Assembly: GCA_007258455.2 (NCBI GenBank)
Contig: VDFB02373365.1
Span: forward strand, 217,491,765-217,555,764
DNA from: Sequoia sempervirens
Taxonomy: Eukaryota; Streptophyta; Pinopsida; Cupressales; Cupressaceae
Length of the DNA stretch: 64,000 nucleotides
Direction: 5' to 3'
This document shows, piece after piece, positions 1 through 13,100 of this stretch (the stretch's first letter is position 1; each line of letters starts with the position of its first letter). The position numbers were made by a program, and so were the translations under genes. The notes below the pieces were generated by a model that saw only the letters and a program-made list of their open reading frames with translations, was not told the origin of the DNA and did no database searches.

Positions 1-1500
1 GAGTAGGTTTGTTAAACTTGAAAAATATGATGGAGGCTTAGTTATGTTTGGAGATGATATTGGTGCTAAGATTTGTGGTATAGGTTCAGTAAGCTTTGAT
101 GGCAAGCATAATACTGATGATGTCTACTATGTTAAGGGATTAAGACACAATCTCTTGAGTGTTGGGTAGATGTATAGTAAAGGATATAGTTTTGTATTTA
201 AGTATGAGAGATGTGAAATTAGGAAAGGATTCAGAAAATTGATTGTTGTAGGAAAGAAATCTAAAGAAAATATATATTAACTTAAGGGTGTTGATGGACA
301 TTGCTTTATGATAGATTAATGACTATTGGTTATGGAATCAAAGAATGTGTTATAAGAATTTTGATAACCTAAAGAGGATCAATGCAGTAAAATCCATGAG
401 AGATATACCAAGGATTATAAAGCCTATTAATGCTATTTGCAGGAATTGCTAGTTTGGAAAGCAAGCAAGAAACAACTTTAGATCAAAGGAACAATTTACT
501 ACTAGACTATTCGATTTAGTTCATACAATTATCTGTGGTCCTATAGGAGTGATAATTCTATAAGGTGAAATGCACTTTATGCTTTTTATTGATGATTATT
601 ATAGGTATACATGTGTTACATTTCTTAGAGAAAAATATGATGCACTAGATAGATTCAAGACATTCAAAGCTATGGTTGAGAATGAAGTAAATTTGAGAAT
701 AAAATGCTTAAGGTCTGACAGAGGTGGTGAATTTATCTCCCATGAGTTTAATATGGTTTTTGAAGTTTTTGGAATAAAAATATAGTTATCTATTTCAAGA
801 AATCCCCAATAGAATGGAGTTGTTGAAAGGAAGAACAAAACAATTCAAGAAGCTACTAGATCAATGATTACTGAAGGTGGTCTACCAAAAGTCTACTATA
901 GAGAATCTACAGTAGAATCTATTCACATTGCTATTTATGTATTCAATCGAGTTCAAGCTAGAGTCAAAAGTATTAAGACCCCCTATGAGCTATGGTGTGG
1001 AATAATTCCTACTATTAAGTATTTCAAGGTATTTGGAAGCAAATTTTATATTAGACGAGATGAAAATTTAGGGAAGTTTGATGCTAGAAGTGATGAAGGA
1101 ATTTTCCTTGGATATTCTAGTAGAAGAAAATATTATAGATGTTTCAATAAAAGCCTAAGGAAGATTGTAGAAAGTACAAATGTCAAGGTTGATGAAGTAA
1201 TAAAAAATTCAATTGAAGTTGATGGATATGTATTTGATGAACTTGATTGCAAAAGAAGAAGAAGAAGAATTTGTATTGGTGTCACCAAAGACACCTAAAT
1301 ATTTGCAAAAAAAAATTCAAATAGTCATATCTTTGGAGACAAGACAAAAGGAGTAATGACAAGAAGCAGAGCTACTATTGGTGAGATAAATTTGTGTTTA
1401 CTTTTTGAGATTGAACTAAAGACTATAAGTGAAGCATGTAAAGATGAAAATTGGATGGAAGATATGAAATAAGAACTTATGCAGGTTCATAATAATCAAA
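1..1500 (+). pseudogene. copia pol: pre-integrase and integrase region, decayed
   Basis: The reading frame begins mid-protein. The block around 120-170 reads like the copia segment just before integrase (GLRHNLLSVG). The zinc-binding region lies near 440-470, and the integrase catalytic core runs from about 570 to 1290. Visible core motifs are FIDDYYRYTCVTF, LRSDRGGEF and NGVVERKN, carrying the expected second Asp and the Glu of the DDE triad, followed by the C-terminal FGSKFYIRRDENLGKFDARSDEGIFLGYS motif region (about 1030-1125). The linker to RT follows and ends at about 1514, where a TIR element interrupts it. At least three stops sit where the family has Gln: TAG at 167-169, 783-785 and 810-812. 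Non-functional copy. Confidence 0.88.
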
Positions 1501-1515
1501 CTTGGGAATTGGTCT

Positions 1516-2313
1516 GGGTATGTGTAGGATCATCATGGGAAAAACGAGCCCTTAAGTGGCAAAAAATTCAAAAAATTCAGAGTTAGGCAACTTGACGTAA
1601 AAATTTGAATAAGTTATCTATATTACTTCAAAAATATGTAAGAATAGAATCTGTAACAAATTGAATGTAGTTTCTAAACTACTAGGTTTATTTATAAAAA
1701 AACCCTATTTGGTGAAAATTTGAAATTTCAATGTAGTAGTACTTAAATTTCAGGGAAAAAATAAGTAGGTGTATGTCTGACCACCCTAACCACAATAAAA
1801 TGATAATATTTTTTTATAAGATTTTAGATATAAGTAGAGGACTCATATCTGAATGTGAAGCATATATTTTTGTAATTTATTTCCAAGTAAATAATTAATT
1901 ATGAATTTTTTATTACAAATTTTAAAAAATATAAAAAACTTGTATGTTTGACCACCTTAACTTGATCAAAACTTCATGAAATTAATTTTTTTTATTTTTA
2001 ATCCTATGGTATGTGAAGCATAGAATGTGACGCATGTTTTGGATTCAAAAAATGTGATATTGTTTCAAAGCTATAGATGTTTTTCAATCAGCCTGTCAAT
2101 GAGAACTTTAGTCGTAATTCAAATAGAAAATGAATAATAATTATTTATTAAATTCAAAGTAAAGAATAATTTATATTGGTGGAAAGCCATGAATATCCTT
2201 TAAAAACCCTTTTCATTTCATTAATTTTGTGTGAAAAAAAGTCGTCAGCCACATACCCTACATATACCCATCATATCACCACTTTTTGGCCCATCATGAT
2301 CCTGCACATACCC
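1516..2313 (+). mobile_element. ~800-bp TIR element (MITE-like), copy 1, inside copia pol
   Basis: The ends are inverted repeats of about 22-24 bp: the left end starts GGGTATGTGTAGGATCATCA and the right end is the near-perfect reverse complement, closing with CCTGCACATACCC. The interior is AT-rich and has no ORF. The same sequence occurs in opposite orientation at 11540-12323. Here it separates the copia linker from the start of copia RT. Inside it, a short motif beginning TATGT(C/T)TGACCACC occurs twice (about 1763 and 1946). I could not identify a clean target-site duplication, so the superfamily is left open. A non-autonomous DNA transposon is the most likely identity. Confidence 0.8.
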
Positions 2314-2892
2314 ATCCCTAGACCAATAGATAAAAACATAATTGGATCAAAATAGGTATTCAACAACATTCTGAATGAGGATGGAGAAGTGGTTGAAAAT
2401 AAATCAAGGATTGTGTGTGAGGGCTACTCACAAGTAGAAGGCATAGATTTTTAGGAGACTTTTTCTCTAGTGGGAAGGATGGAAGCTATTCAGATGTTTT
2501 TAGCATTTGCTGCTCATAAATATTTCAAGGTCTATTAGATTGATGTTAAGTCTAAATTTTTTAATGGTGAGCTAGAAGAAGAGGTCTACATGGAACAACC
2601 ATAAGGATTTCAATTGTCAGATCAACCAAATATGGTCTATAGATTGAAGAAATATTTATATGGATTGAAGAAAGCTCCTAGATCTTGGTATGCAAGGTTA
2701 GACAAAAATTTGATTCAACAAGGTTTCAACAAAGGTACGACAAATAGTATTCTATATTTTAAAATTGAAAATGATAAAATCTTGGTTGTGGTTGTATATG
2801 TTGTTGACATTATCTTTGGATGAAACTAAACTATATGCAAGATGTTTATAGAAGAAATGCAAAAAAAAATTGAGATGTCCATGTTTGGTGAG
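2314..2892 (+). pseudogene. copia reverse transcriptase, N-terminal two-thirds
   Basis: The frame carries the copia RT landmarks in order: the SRIVCEGYSQVEGIDF region (about 2405), the ID-V-K--F-NGELEEEVYMEQP block (2540-2600), YRLKKYLYGLKKAPRSWY (2638-2693) and the active-site region at about 2790-2822. The active site reads YVVD instead of YVDD, so one catalytic Asp is lost. Stops fall at Gln positions: TAG 2452-2454, TAG 2536-2538 and TAA 2602-2604. Coding stops at 2892 exactly at the insertion point of the nested Ty3 element; the C-terminal part of RT is at 28854. Confidence 0.9.
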
Positions 2893-4451
2893 TGTGTAAA
2901 TGGAAATTGTACTCCTTTGTAGAAATTACAATCTGTGGCCTAATTTGGTCCTATTTTAGACACCCTTGCACCAATTGCCTCTTAAAAACTACATTTATAG
3001 GCCCCCAATGTTCATTATTCTTGATCGAGAGGCCCATTTCACTCAAAAATCATACAAATCCTCACAAACAATGCTTAAATCATTCATATCTCAAAAACCC
3101 ACCTCTGAAAACCACATGTGGGACCCATTTGGCAAGGGTGGAGAAAGAGTCCCTTTTGGGGGAATTTTCAATTGTAAGTGGGAAACTCACCGACTTAATT
3201 CAATTTTTCAATGGATGTCAGCCTCTTAGGTCTGAATAACAAGCAATTAGGTATTGATGCCTATAAATATGTGTTTTTAGGTCATTGTTTACATCATCTA
3301 GTCATTTCTACCAAAATTAATTCAAAAATCAAGAATTGAATATCTTTCACAAGAAGATTTATTAGTCTTTCTATAGAAAAGTTGAAGCTTTAGGACAACA
3401 AGATAGGGTTTTTGCAAGTCTTCAAGATCACTTCTCATTCAAGATCCAATATTGCAAAGAGTTGATTATGGATGACTATGGAGAATCATGGAGAAATCTA
3501 GGTTGAGGAGATGCAACTAGCCATCTAATCAAGCCTAAAGAGTTGTTTTCAAAGTGATTCCATCTTCCATTTTCTCTTTATATTCAGATTTAAGGTTTGC
3601 ATGTCACTAATATTAATTTTAAATGTTGTAGGGTTTCTTAGGTTGAAGTCTTACATCATTCAAGCTTCATTTAAACATCTTATTCTAGCACATTAGAATA
3701 GTGTTTTGTCTTACTTTAGATTGTCCTAGTCTTAGACACACTTAGGGCTAGGGTTTTATGCAAATTTTATCCATCCAAGGTTTAATTACCAAATTAGGGG
3801 TTCGACCAAGGAAAACCCCCCATTAGAAAACAAATTATATTCTATTTTTTAGGTGTTTTCAAAGATTCAGATCAGGGATTCAATCTAGAAGTGCAGTGTA
3901 GGTGAAAAAGTGTAGATCTGAAACTTTAATTTTTGGAAAATAGAAAAATGACTAATTCACCATTAATGGTGAATGAGTCCCAATGAAAGTATCTATTAGA
4001 GCAAAGTGTAGATTCCAATACCCTTTTGGTAGAAATAAACTTCTAAGCAGAAATTATAATCTGAGACTAATCCACCTAGGTTGGCGAATGAGTCCTAGTC
4101 AGTTGAAAAGTCAGCATTTCCAAATTTTCAGTCATTTCTAGTCTCTAGCAAGATTATAGGTGTACACATTCATTTTTATTTCTTTCTATTTTGTTTTATT
4201 TGCATTTCTATTCATCTTTCTAGGTCTTTTGCATACAACACTATATTTTCAAACACTTTGCATTTTTTAGTTTTCATTGAATTAGTGATCTATTTCATCA
4301 ATCATCCACATTTAGATCATCTCATCTAGGAATATTACATCCATATTACATTAATCTTGAGTGTTTACATTGCATTTTGGCCCATCTTTCTCCTTTTAGG
4401 TGAAAAACCCTAGAAGTTCTAGAAAGACCTTAGGTGCCAAAATCTTTTACA
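2893..4451 (+). repeat. TatA 5' LTR (1559 bp)
   Basis: Starts TGTGTAAATGG and ends TTTTACA. It aligns throughout with the 3' LTR at 27251-28853, with indels. A TATA box (CTATAAATA, about 3261-3269) lies about 370 bp in. It contains two copies of the recurrent palindrome built on GACTCATTCGCCA and its complement (3950-3981 and 4063-4095). The left copy has lost a stretch near 3120-3160 that in the 3' LTR carries two more palindromes. Confidence 0.92.
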
Positions 4452-4470
4452 TTTTGGTGAACCTGGCTTT
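4452..4470 (+). other. TatA primer-binding site
   Basis: Four T residues after the LTR end are followed by TGGTGAACCTGGC (4455-4467). The TGG matches the CCA end of a tRNA. I do not assign the tRNA. The same TGGTGAACCT is found, reverse-complemented, beside the 5' LTR of NA1 at 17717-17727. Confidence 0.7.
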
Positions 4471-5034
4471 AGAACATTTTTACTTCTAATTTCAAGTGCA
4501 TTCACATCCTAGGGCTAGTTTGCATCAGCATTGCATTAAGTTTTGCATTTTTCTGCATCCTAGGGTTTTCAAAAATTGCATTAGTGAAAAGATCATATAG
4601 ATTTCATTATTGCATTTACAATCATTCAAACTATTGAAATTTTGTATTCTCACTTTGGATTAGCATTGTATAGACCTAAAAACATAGAATTTTTTTTAAA
4701 AAATTAGAATTTTTTTCAAAATACCCCTACTAGGACTCATTCACCATCTTGGGCGAATCAGTCCCAGTACACATTCTACATCATTGTTTTTAGAATTTAC
4801 TTTCCATATTTTAACCTTCTATTTGTTCCAATTACTTTTATGTTTATGTTCGCTTATTTTCTGTTACATTCAAATAATTAGCATTAGCATCATTTAATTT
4901 AATGAAACTTATGGATAGCATTATATTTTTACAATGTCCATTTTCAGTATTAGTTCCTAGTTCATTTAGATTAAATTTATTAGAAAATACAAACAAAAAC
5001 ATTAACCAATCCAATGAAACAATTTAAAAAAATG
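4471..5034. other. TatA untranslated leader
   Basis: AT-rich sequence between the primer site and the first recognisable gag-like reading frame. It contains one palindrome (about 4733-4768) of the type found in the LTRs. No ORF or other feature seen. Confidence 0.5.
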
Positions 5035-6123
5035 CTTCACTTTAGGAAAATTATATCATCCAAACCTCTTAGCAGTGATGACTTGGATAGGTTAGATGAA
5101 TCCCTACAAAGATTCCTCTCACTAAGTTCATCCACTAAGGCTTGTGATGACAAACCTAAACCAATTAATGACAACTAATCTCCCAAACCTTTTAGTAGTG
5201 ATGAATTTGATATGTTAGATGAAGCCCTTGAAGACTTCATCTCACCAGATCCATCCACTAAGGTTTGTTGTGAGCAACCTAAAACAAAATATGTCAATAT
5301 AATTCAGCCCTAACTTGTCCTTTACCCACCTTCACATCAACCTCAACCACAACCTAGACCCAAGTTCACCCTTTACCCACCTTCACATCAACCTCAACCT
5401 CCACCTAAACCCAACTTTACCCTTTACCCACCTAAGCATGATGTTGTTTCCCACACACATTACACTAGAAATAACCTACAACCACCACAACCAACCCCAA
5501 CCTCCTTACCTTTTCCTAATTCCATACTGCCTAGTGCACCCCGATTAAGAGAATATGATCTTGTTGAGCAACTTAAGAGCACTCCCACCAAAATATCCCT
5601 TTGGGAGCTTCTTCAAAATTCACCAAACTATCATTCTATGCTCCAAACAACATTGCAACAAATAGTGGTTCCTCCTGGTAAAAATGCAACTAATGTGGCA
5701 GCTCTTATACAAGGAATAAATGCAATTAACATAGACATTACCTTTCATCAACATGATCTACTGTCGTTAGAATTAAGGAAACAAAATGAGGCCTTTATGA
5801 TAATTTCTCAATACACTACAATAGGAATCAAAAGAACCTTTTTTGACAATGGCTCTACCCTTAATCTATGCAGTGCAAAGCTCCTAATCGATTACATGTG
5901 CATAAATCAAAAATCAAACCTAATTACTTATCTATTAGAGGACTCAACAATACTACAAAGAAACCACTCGGTGTAATCACTTTACCTATCATAGTTGGAG
6001 TTGCTACCTTGTAAACTCCTATTCATGTCACGCCCTATGATCTTGCATACAATCTTCTTTTGGGAAGGCCATGTATTCATGAGATGCATGTGGTACCTTC
6101 GACCCTTCATCGAATAATGAAAT
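5035..6123 (+). pseudogene. TatA gag C-terminal remnant and start of protease, cut by NA1
   Basis: An acidic segment is repeated twice in frame 123 bp (41 codons) apart: SSDDLDRLDESLQRF near 5070 and SSDEFDMLDEALEDF near 5193. Then come three proline/glutamine-rich repeats around LYPPSHQPQP (5320-5440). From about 5638 the sequence resembles the Ty3 protease region: FDNGSTLNLC (about 5845) is the active-site block, with DNG in place of the usual D(S/T)G, and LLLGRPCIHEMHVVPSTLHR (6050-6110) is the conserved GRPWIH block before the protease end. A frameshift lies near 5970. The frame stops at 6123 at the NA1 insertion and resumes at 19540-19545 in phase. A typical gag nucleocapsid CCHC motif was not seen. 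Confidence 0.75.
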
Positions 6124-7927
6124 TGTAGCATATATTTTTGGGACCTACTTTCTTTCTAACACTTATGGGGTTTTTCACCTAGAAGGAGAAAGATGGGCCA
6201 AAAATGCTAAAGGGTTCATTCAAATTATATTATGTATGATGTTATTTAGAATAAATGAAATGATATAAGTGCAAATAATTGATAAGATTAATCGATTAAA
6301 TATGAAAAACCTAAGAAACAAGTGGTGTTTGAAAACACATTATGTAATGCAACAATGAGTTAGAAACGAATACAAAGATAAACATAAATGAATGAAACTT
6401 GAAGTGTGCACCTGAAAGCTTGAAGGAGACTAGAAATTACTTCTAGAATACTATTGATCCTAAAATTTAGGCTTGGTGGGACTCATTCTGGGTGAATCAG
6501 TCCCTGTTTTGGTAAACTATGTTGAAACCTGTTTCTATCAAAAGGGTGTCAGACAATGCAAAAAACATAACACTAACCTAGAAGTGGGACTAATTAACCA
6601 CCCATAAATAATGAGTCCACTTTTGAATTTTTGAATATTCAAGAGTGGATTCTAGAGCTTCCGATTTGCACTTTGATGCCCTACAAGTGTCCGCTTTCAA
6701 AACTCTAATTTATGGGCCTGAAAATGAGATTTTGTTGATTCTTTGATTTGTTGAATGAAGAGAGGACTTTAACAACCTTGCAACTTGATCTTCAATTATT
6801 TCTAAGCTTCCAAAGGACCTAAGTCTACAAACACATAAGAAGAGAAGAAGAAATATTGATTGTTAGGACATAGGGGTTTTCCTTGGTCAAACCTTGTTTA
6901 GGTAATTAAACCAAAATGATGAAAGAATGAAGTGAAATGTGCAAAAATGGAGTAGAATACCTTTCCATGGTGATAAATCTTGAAATTCTGCAACATAACA
7001 TGTAGAATCAGCCCTTGGATGTCTTAGGAAGCTTTCTTGATGTCTTGCAATGATAAAAACCTAGGTTGCTTGAATTGAGATGAAAGATTGGTGATGAATG
7101 AATGATGTGAATGAGTTAATGGATGAATGGATTGTGAAAATGAGTTTAGAGAGGTTATTTTATAGGAAACTCACCTATTTTACCCATTAATACCTCATCA
7201 CAAGTTGAAATGAAGCAAAATTAAACATAAATTTCACTTTTTTCCCACTCAAAGGTCAAAATTGAGCCAAATGGGACTCATTCACCACACATGGCGAATG
7301 GGTCCCACCTGGATGGGACTGATTTTCCATGCATGGTGAATGGGTCCCACAAGGGCTATTTTTACAGCTCAAATGCTAAGAGATAAGGAAATAAGGTCTA
7401 AAATGTAACCTTGTCAAGTATTTGATCAATTTAGGCCTTGAAATGCACAATATGGGTTAATATGGGACTAATAATGATGATGTGAAGGTCAATTAGGACT
7501 TGGAACACAAAATTCAATGTGAAAGTGTAATTAAATACACTTTACAACACTAAAATGAGGTCCACATAGCCTAAAAAGGCACAAGAACTAATGTGAATGT
7601 GTGGGACACATTACAACACTAGTTTAACATTAAGTTTATTTTATAAGCCTTCTAAATTGATGTAATAATGTTATTAAACACATTTTATAATGTTTAATTA
7701 GGGAGAGATAGGTTCATTAAGTTTAGAAAAGCGTTAAAGTATCTTACAACACTTTACAACACCTTTACAAGACATCGTTAAAAGCATGTTATTTGATTTG
7801 CAAGGGTTCAAGACCTAGTGCGAATGCATAAAATGCCCCACAACACTAGATTAAGACCTTATTAAGTCCAATTTACCATGAATTAATCCAATTTCCTTGA
7901 GCAAAGGGTAATTTTTTCTATGACACA
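6124..7927 (-). repeat. NA1 3' LTR (1804 bp, left end on plus strand)
   Basis: Plus-strand ends are TGTAGCA and TGACACA. Aligned over its whole length with 17731-19539. A TATA box on the minus strand (TATAAAAT, 7157-7164) lies in equivalent position to TATAAAAG in the other LTR. It contains several palindromes: 7273-7307 and 7317-7352 are clear, and decayed ones lie near 6478-6512 and 6590. Its first ~100 bp on the plus strand are visibly related to the reverse complement of the TatA LTR end. Confidence 0.9.
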
Positions 7928-7945
7928 TTTAGCCCCCACTTTAGT
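7928..7945 (-). other. NA1 polypurine tract
   Basis: Read on the minus strand: CTAAAGTGGGGGCTAAA directly before the LTR start TGTGTCATAG. The core GTGGGGGCTAA is identical to the TatA tract at 27240-27249. Confidence 0.8.
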
Positions 7946-8759
7946 GAGAGGATGAACTTGCTTCAAATTCACACTAAAGTAGACATTCAAGAGAGATTCA
8001 CATGTATAGATGCAAATGAAAAATAATGACAAAGATCAAGGAGGTTGTGCAAGCCCCTAGGATCCAAAATCCTAATTCAAACTATCAAGAGAGGACCATT
8101 CAAAGATAGAATAATTTATTCACAACTTAGGGGATGTAGTGTGTCACATCAAGCCACCAAGAGGAATGTAATATGCTTAGATAGATCACACTTATGAAGG
8201 ACATCATGCCGAATGTCATCCACAAAGTGACGAACACATCACATAAATGACAAGGCTACACCAAGAATGCAAATGAATTATGGTAATGTATGCCACCCAC
8301 TTTAAAGCAATTGTGAGCACCCGTTCTTTGAGAAATTTCTTTAAAGTAGAAGAAGAGGACATGAGAGCTTACTCAGAAAGCCCTATGCCAAGTCATATGT
8401 TTCTAATAAGCTACATCATGAAAGAGGGAAATATGTCATATGCGAGCCAACTTAAGGAATGTCATCCACATCCCAAGCTTGCTTTTTTATATTCATGAAA
8501 ATTTAATGACTAGCCAAAAGAGACAACAATAAGTGACATACAAGGACAAGGCTATCAAACCCCTTACCCCCACTTAGTGCAGGACAAAGGTGAGCCTGAA
8601 ATGGATGATGGTATGCTACCCCTTGTGATGGATGTAAAACATGCAATGGTGAGTATGCTATGATCCTACAACTATTGCATGGAAAGGAGCATCAACTAAT
8701 GTTATTTATGTGGTTAAGTAAAAAAGGTTTCAAATTTATTGTATTTGATTGTATATACT
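7946..8759. other. NA1 3' untranslated region, no gene seen
   Basis: AT-rich sequence between the gag-like block and the polypurine tract. Short reading frames on the plus strand show no family resemblance. Nothing further supported. Confidence 0.4.
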
Positions 8760-9030
8760 TTGGGACATATGTGAGAAAAGTCATTGTAACTTGGTTGGTA
8801 TGAAACATTATGCTTGGGTGGGTAAAGGATGAGTTGGGGTTGGTGTTGAGATTGTTGCTTGTGTGATGGTGGGTAAAGGATGAGTTTTGGTTGGTGTTGA
8901 GTTTGTTGCTTGTGTGATGGTGGGTAAAGGATTAGAGGATATTCTTTGGATGTCCTGTTGGTTCTTTTTTACGATATAACTAGGTTGGTCTTCTAATCTA
9001 CCTATGGTATTGCCAATTCCAATCAAGGGT
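8760..9030 (-). pseudogene. NA1 proline/glutamine-rich gag-like remnant
   Basis: On the minus strand, three copies of CTCATCCTTTACCCACC with ~55-bp spacing encode LILYPPSHKQQTQHQPK-type repeats ending in LYPPKHN. TatA has the same arrangement at 5320-5440, with LYPPSHQPQP repeats ending in LYPPKHD. This is the only piece of TatA-type coding sequence seen in NA1. It lies near the 3' LTR, whereas in TatA it lies near the 5' LTR. It is too short to be functional. It may be a rearranged gag relic or a repeat with a regulatory role. Confidence 0.55.
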
Positions 9031-10138
9031 AGCTCAAAGGACCTAGACCAACTAACGAGGACTTTAAAAAATCCTCCTACACTTTAGGCTCAACAAGACC
9101 CGAGAGGGTGATCCCTTAATGTGTTTACAACCTCTTCACCATTATTATAAATGACATTAACAATAGCAGATAACCTCACTTAATAGCTCAACACAATAAG
9201 ATAATATCAACTAGAATTGGTTGTTCATAGACCATATCAACTATATGGAGTGTGAGATAACTAAACACAATCCATTGTATAAGATAGTTATTGATTTTCC
9301 ATTTGTAGCAAGCTCTAGGCAAAGACAAACAAATATTGAACTACACCAATAAGTACAACTTAGATCAGTGGCATATATCCATTGTAGGAGTCAAATTCAT
9401 AAGCATCTAGAGGTTTACAATAGATTTAATACATGACATATAAGATCCTTGACAATATTGCATTACAATTCCATCAGTATGCATTCTAACCCAATACTAC
9501 TTATCAAATCCTTATACAGAACATATCTGCCTATAATCCCATTCAAGCATTTTAATTAATTCCTTGAATTAAAGGTAAAATAGAATCATACATGCCACAA
9601 CAGTGAGATGGATAAAACAACCCTTATTTATTTCATTCAAAGTTCAGATATGCATGTACAATGGAGAGACATGAGCTTGAATTTATCATTTCAACTCAAA
9701 TGCTAGTACTGTCATACAACATTAAATCCCCATGAACTCAAACCTGTCACAGAATGACTTGAAACCTAAATTGCATTTCTCTAAAAAACCATCAGACTTT
9801 ACAATTTTCTCTGTAACTTCACCTAGACTTGACCAAAAATCATCTAACTTGCTAACCTGTATTTCTGGCCTTGAAATCCTTCTTATAGAAAATGAAGGAT
9901 CAAACAAGCATCGGACCAGAAAGTACACATGTCACCAGCCAATTGGAACACCTAGTGATATTCCAAATTTTTTTACAATAGCCATCACCATGAAGAATAT
10001 TATTGTTCATCATATCAGCTGAGGAACGTTGATGCAACAAAAACCACAAGAAACCCATGCCGAGAATGCCATCAACACAAAACTAGAACCATTGCAACTG
10101 CAACATTTGATTTTCCACCTGTTAGTAGTCCACTCTTT
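9031..10138. other. NA1 interior, no gene recognised
   Basis: Unassigned sequence between the accessory ORF stop (10139) and the gag-like block. Short overlapping frames at about 9722-10022 on both strands look fortuitous. Confidence 0.4.
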
Positions 10139-13100
10139 TTAATCTTCCTCATTCAAATATTTAGTTACCCATTTCTGGTACTCCTCATTAGTCAGCTAGT
10201 CAAAATTAATTACCTCATCCACCTTAGCATTATAAGGTGTGTATTTTACCACTACCTGATTTGCATCCCTTTCAAAAGATTCCAAAAATGAGTTGGTACT
10301 AATGATTTTATCCATACAACTCACCAACAAATCATATTCTAAGTCATCACAAATTGAATTAATTTTCTCATTGATGACCTCGCTTTCTTGATCCTGCCAT
10401 TGTTGGAGTGACCTGATCTTCCCCTACTCATCAATTATATCAGGTAATAATGTGTTACCCCAATCATTAAAATTCTTCACCAACTCCCTAATCTTCCTAC
10501 TCAAGTCATCTGGTAAGGTCTGAAAACCTTGCAATGATTTTACTAACACATGAGTAGGCTTTAATGATTGGGGCCTATTATTTATATCAAACCTTGAGGC
10601 CTTATACATGATATCTAGATCACTGGCCCTAGGGATCCAATTTTCAATTATTGGTATCACTACCTCCTAATCCCTATCAATATTCTTTATTGCATCTAAC
10701 AACAAAGAATACAAAGAATGCATAGATAGCAATTTACTATCAACCTTTTCATTTAAATGCCTTAAAACAGTAGTAACAATCTCTTTTTCCTTAAAAAGAG
10801 ATCTCTCCTCATTTACCTTTAATGATGCTTGCAATTCATCAATTTTTTGCAAGAGCTGCTTCTTTGTAGGATCAACAGAGCACTCTGTTTCTTCATCAAT
10901 TTCCTCTAAAGAAGGGGTGAGGATGGGATTTTGACTGGGAGACCCTGGTGTGGAAACAATTGGAGAAGTAGGAGGCACTGACCCTACTGTGGAAGGTAGT
11001 GTATTGGTTCTTGGAGCATTTGATGTCTCCCCAATCTATCTATACCTGAACCTTTCCACCTTAGTTTGCAACTCAACATTTTTCTGCTGCATCTTGCCAT
11101 ACTTCTCAATCAAAAGGTTATATTTTTCTATTAAGCTCTTCCTTTCAGCAGTCTTTTAGGCCAATTTGGCCACATTCATAGTTAAATTAGTGGCCTCAGT
11201 GGTTGAGGTCTCTGAAGCTCTCTTTATTATTAATCCTCCTCTAAAATTCAAATTAATATCAGAAACATCTGGTTTTCTCCCTTGTGGGGCCAATTCCCAA
11301 ATTGCCAAAGTTTCATATTCTTCACTAAAGGTAGAGTTTTGCAATGCTGCCTTGACTTCTTCCTCAAAATTTTGAAAGGGATGCTTGGACTTCATAATAG
11401 CATTAAAGGCCATAGCATCTGCAATGTCCCATTCAGACAGAATGAATACACCAGCCTGACTCACCAGCTTTATTCCTTCTTTAGGAGTGATGTTCTTGAA
11501 TTCTTCCAATAATTCAGGTTTTACCTCCTCATCATTCTCGGGTATGTGCAGGATCATGATGGGCCAAAAAGTGGCAATATGATGGGTTTTTGTAGAGTAT
11601 GTGGCTGGCAACTTTTTTTTTACCCAAAATTTGTGAAATAAAAAGGGTTTTTAGAGGAGATTCTCAGCTTTCCACCAATATAAATTATGATTTACTTTGA
11701 ATTTAATAAATAATTATTATTTATTTTCTATTTGAATTACAACCAAAATCCTGATTGATAGTATGATTGAAAAAAATCTATAGCTTTCAAATGGTATCAC
11801 ATTTTTTGAATCCAAAAAATGTATCACATTTTGTGCTTCACATACTATAGTATTACAAAAAAAAGAAATGAATTTCATGAATTTTTGACCAAGTTAAGGT
11901 GGTTAGACATACGAGTTTTTTTTTTTAAGTTGTAATAAAAAATTCATAATTAATTATTTACTTGAAAAAATTACAAAAAATATGCATCACATCCGGACAT
12001 GAGTCCTCTACTTATATCTAAAATATTATAAAAAATATTATAATTTTATTGTGGTTAGGGTGGTTAGGGACACCTACTTCTTATTTTTTCCCTGAAATTT
12101 AATTACTACATTGAAATTTCAAATTTTCACCAAATAGATTTTTTTTAAATAAACCTAGTAGTTTAGAAACTAAATTCAATTTTCTACAAATTCTATTCTT
12201 ACATATTTTTGAAATAATATAGATAACTTATCCAAATTTTTATGTCAAGTTGCCTAACTCTGATTGTTTTGAATTTTTTGCCACTTAAGGGCCTATTTTT
12301 TTATGATGATCCTGCACATACCCTCTATTGGTTTGACCTATCAGGCCTTAGTTCTCTTCTCTACCTACATTTATCTTGATATTCTTCAAATTTCATCCTC
12401 CATGCCAATTGCAAGAATACAGTAGTTTTTACAAATGTATTGTCATCTAGAAACTCCTTGCATGCTTCCATTCTTGCATCTTGTACACTTTTTCCTTTCA
12501 TATCTAAATCAAATAAAACCAATTCAGCTGGCCTAGGAGGGGAAGGCATACCAACTTGCATGTCTTGATCAGTAACAATGATTTCATCCATTAGGTCCTC
12601 CTGTGGTTGATCAATTCTTTTCTTTTAGGGCTTGGCTCAGATGGTGGTGATGGGGGACAATCTTCTAGTGATGATTCTAAATCAATAATTTTGATTACCC
12701 CAAGAAATTTTAATTTTGGACCTAGTTGTGGAGGCACCTTCATAATTGCCTTTCCTTTCCTATCCACCTCTTCCTCATCACTGCTACTATCCTTTTTCCT
12801 CCTATAAATGGGTCACCTTTCTGTAGGCTAATATGTTGGCCTTGTTTTAATTGGTCTGGTGCTTTTTTCTTGTACACCCAGACTCAATTCTAAATTTACC
12901 TTTTTTGTTCTCAAAGTTCCCATAATCTCTTTGAAGTTCTCCATCAGAAAATCAATTTTCTTATGGTGGGGACTAAACTCCAACAATGGATCATATTTTG
13001 GATCTATTTTGTGCACAACATCTAGTAGCTTACTAAAAGCTATCCATTTCTCCTTGTTCAACTCCTGTCTATTCAAATCAAATTCATTTCTAATCAAGTC

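Noticed and set aside
1516..2313. Target-site duplication for the TIR element
   Set aside because: Candidates TCT, GAG and GGTCT do not hold at both copies; left undefined.
9722..10022. Overlapping plus and minus ORFs in NA1
   Set aside because: Short, low complexity, no motif; conflicting frames.
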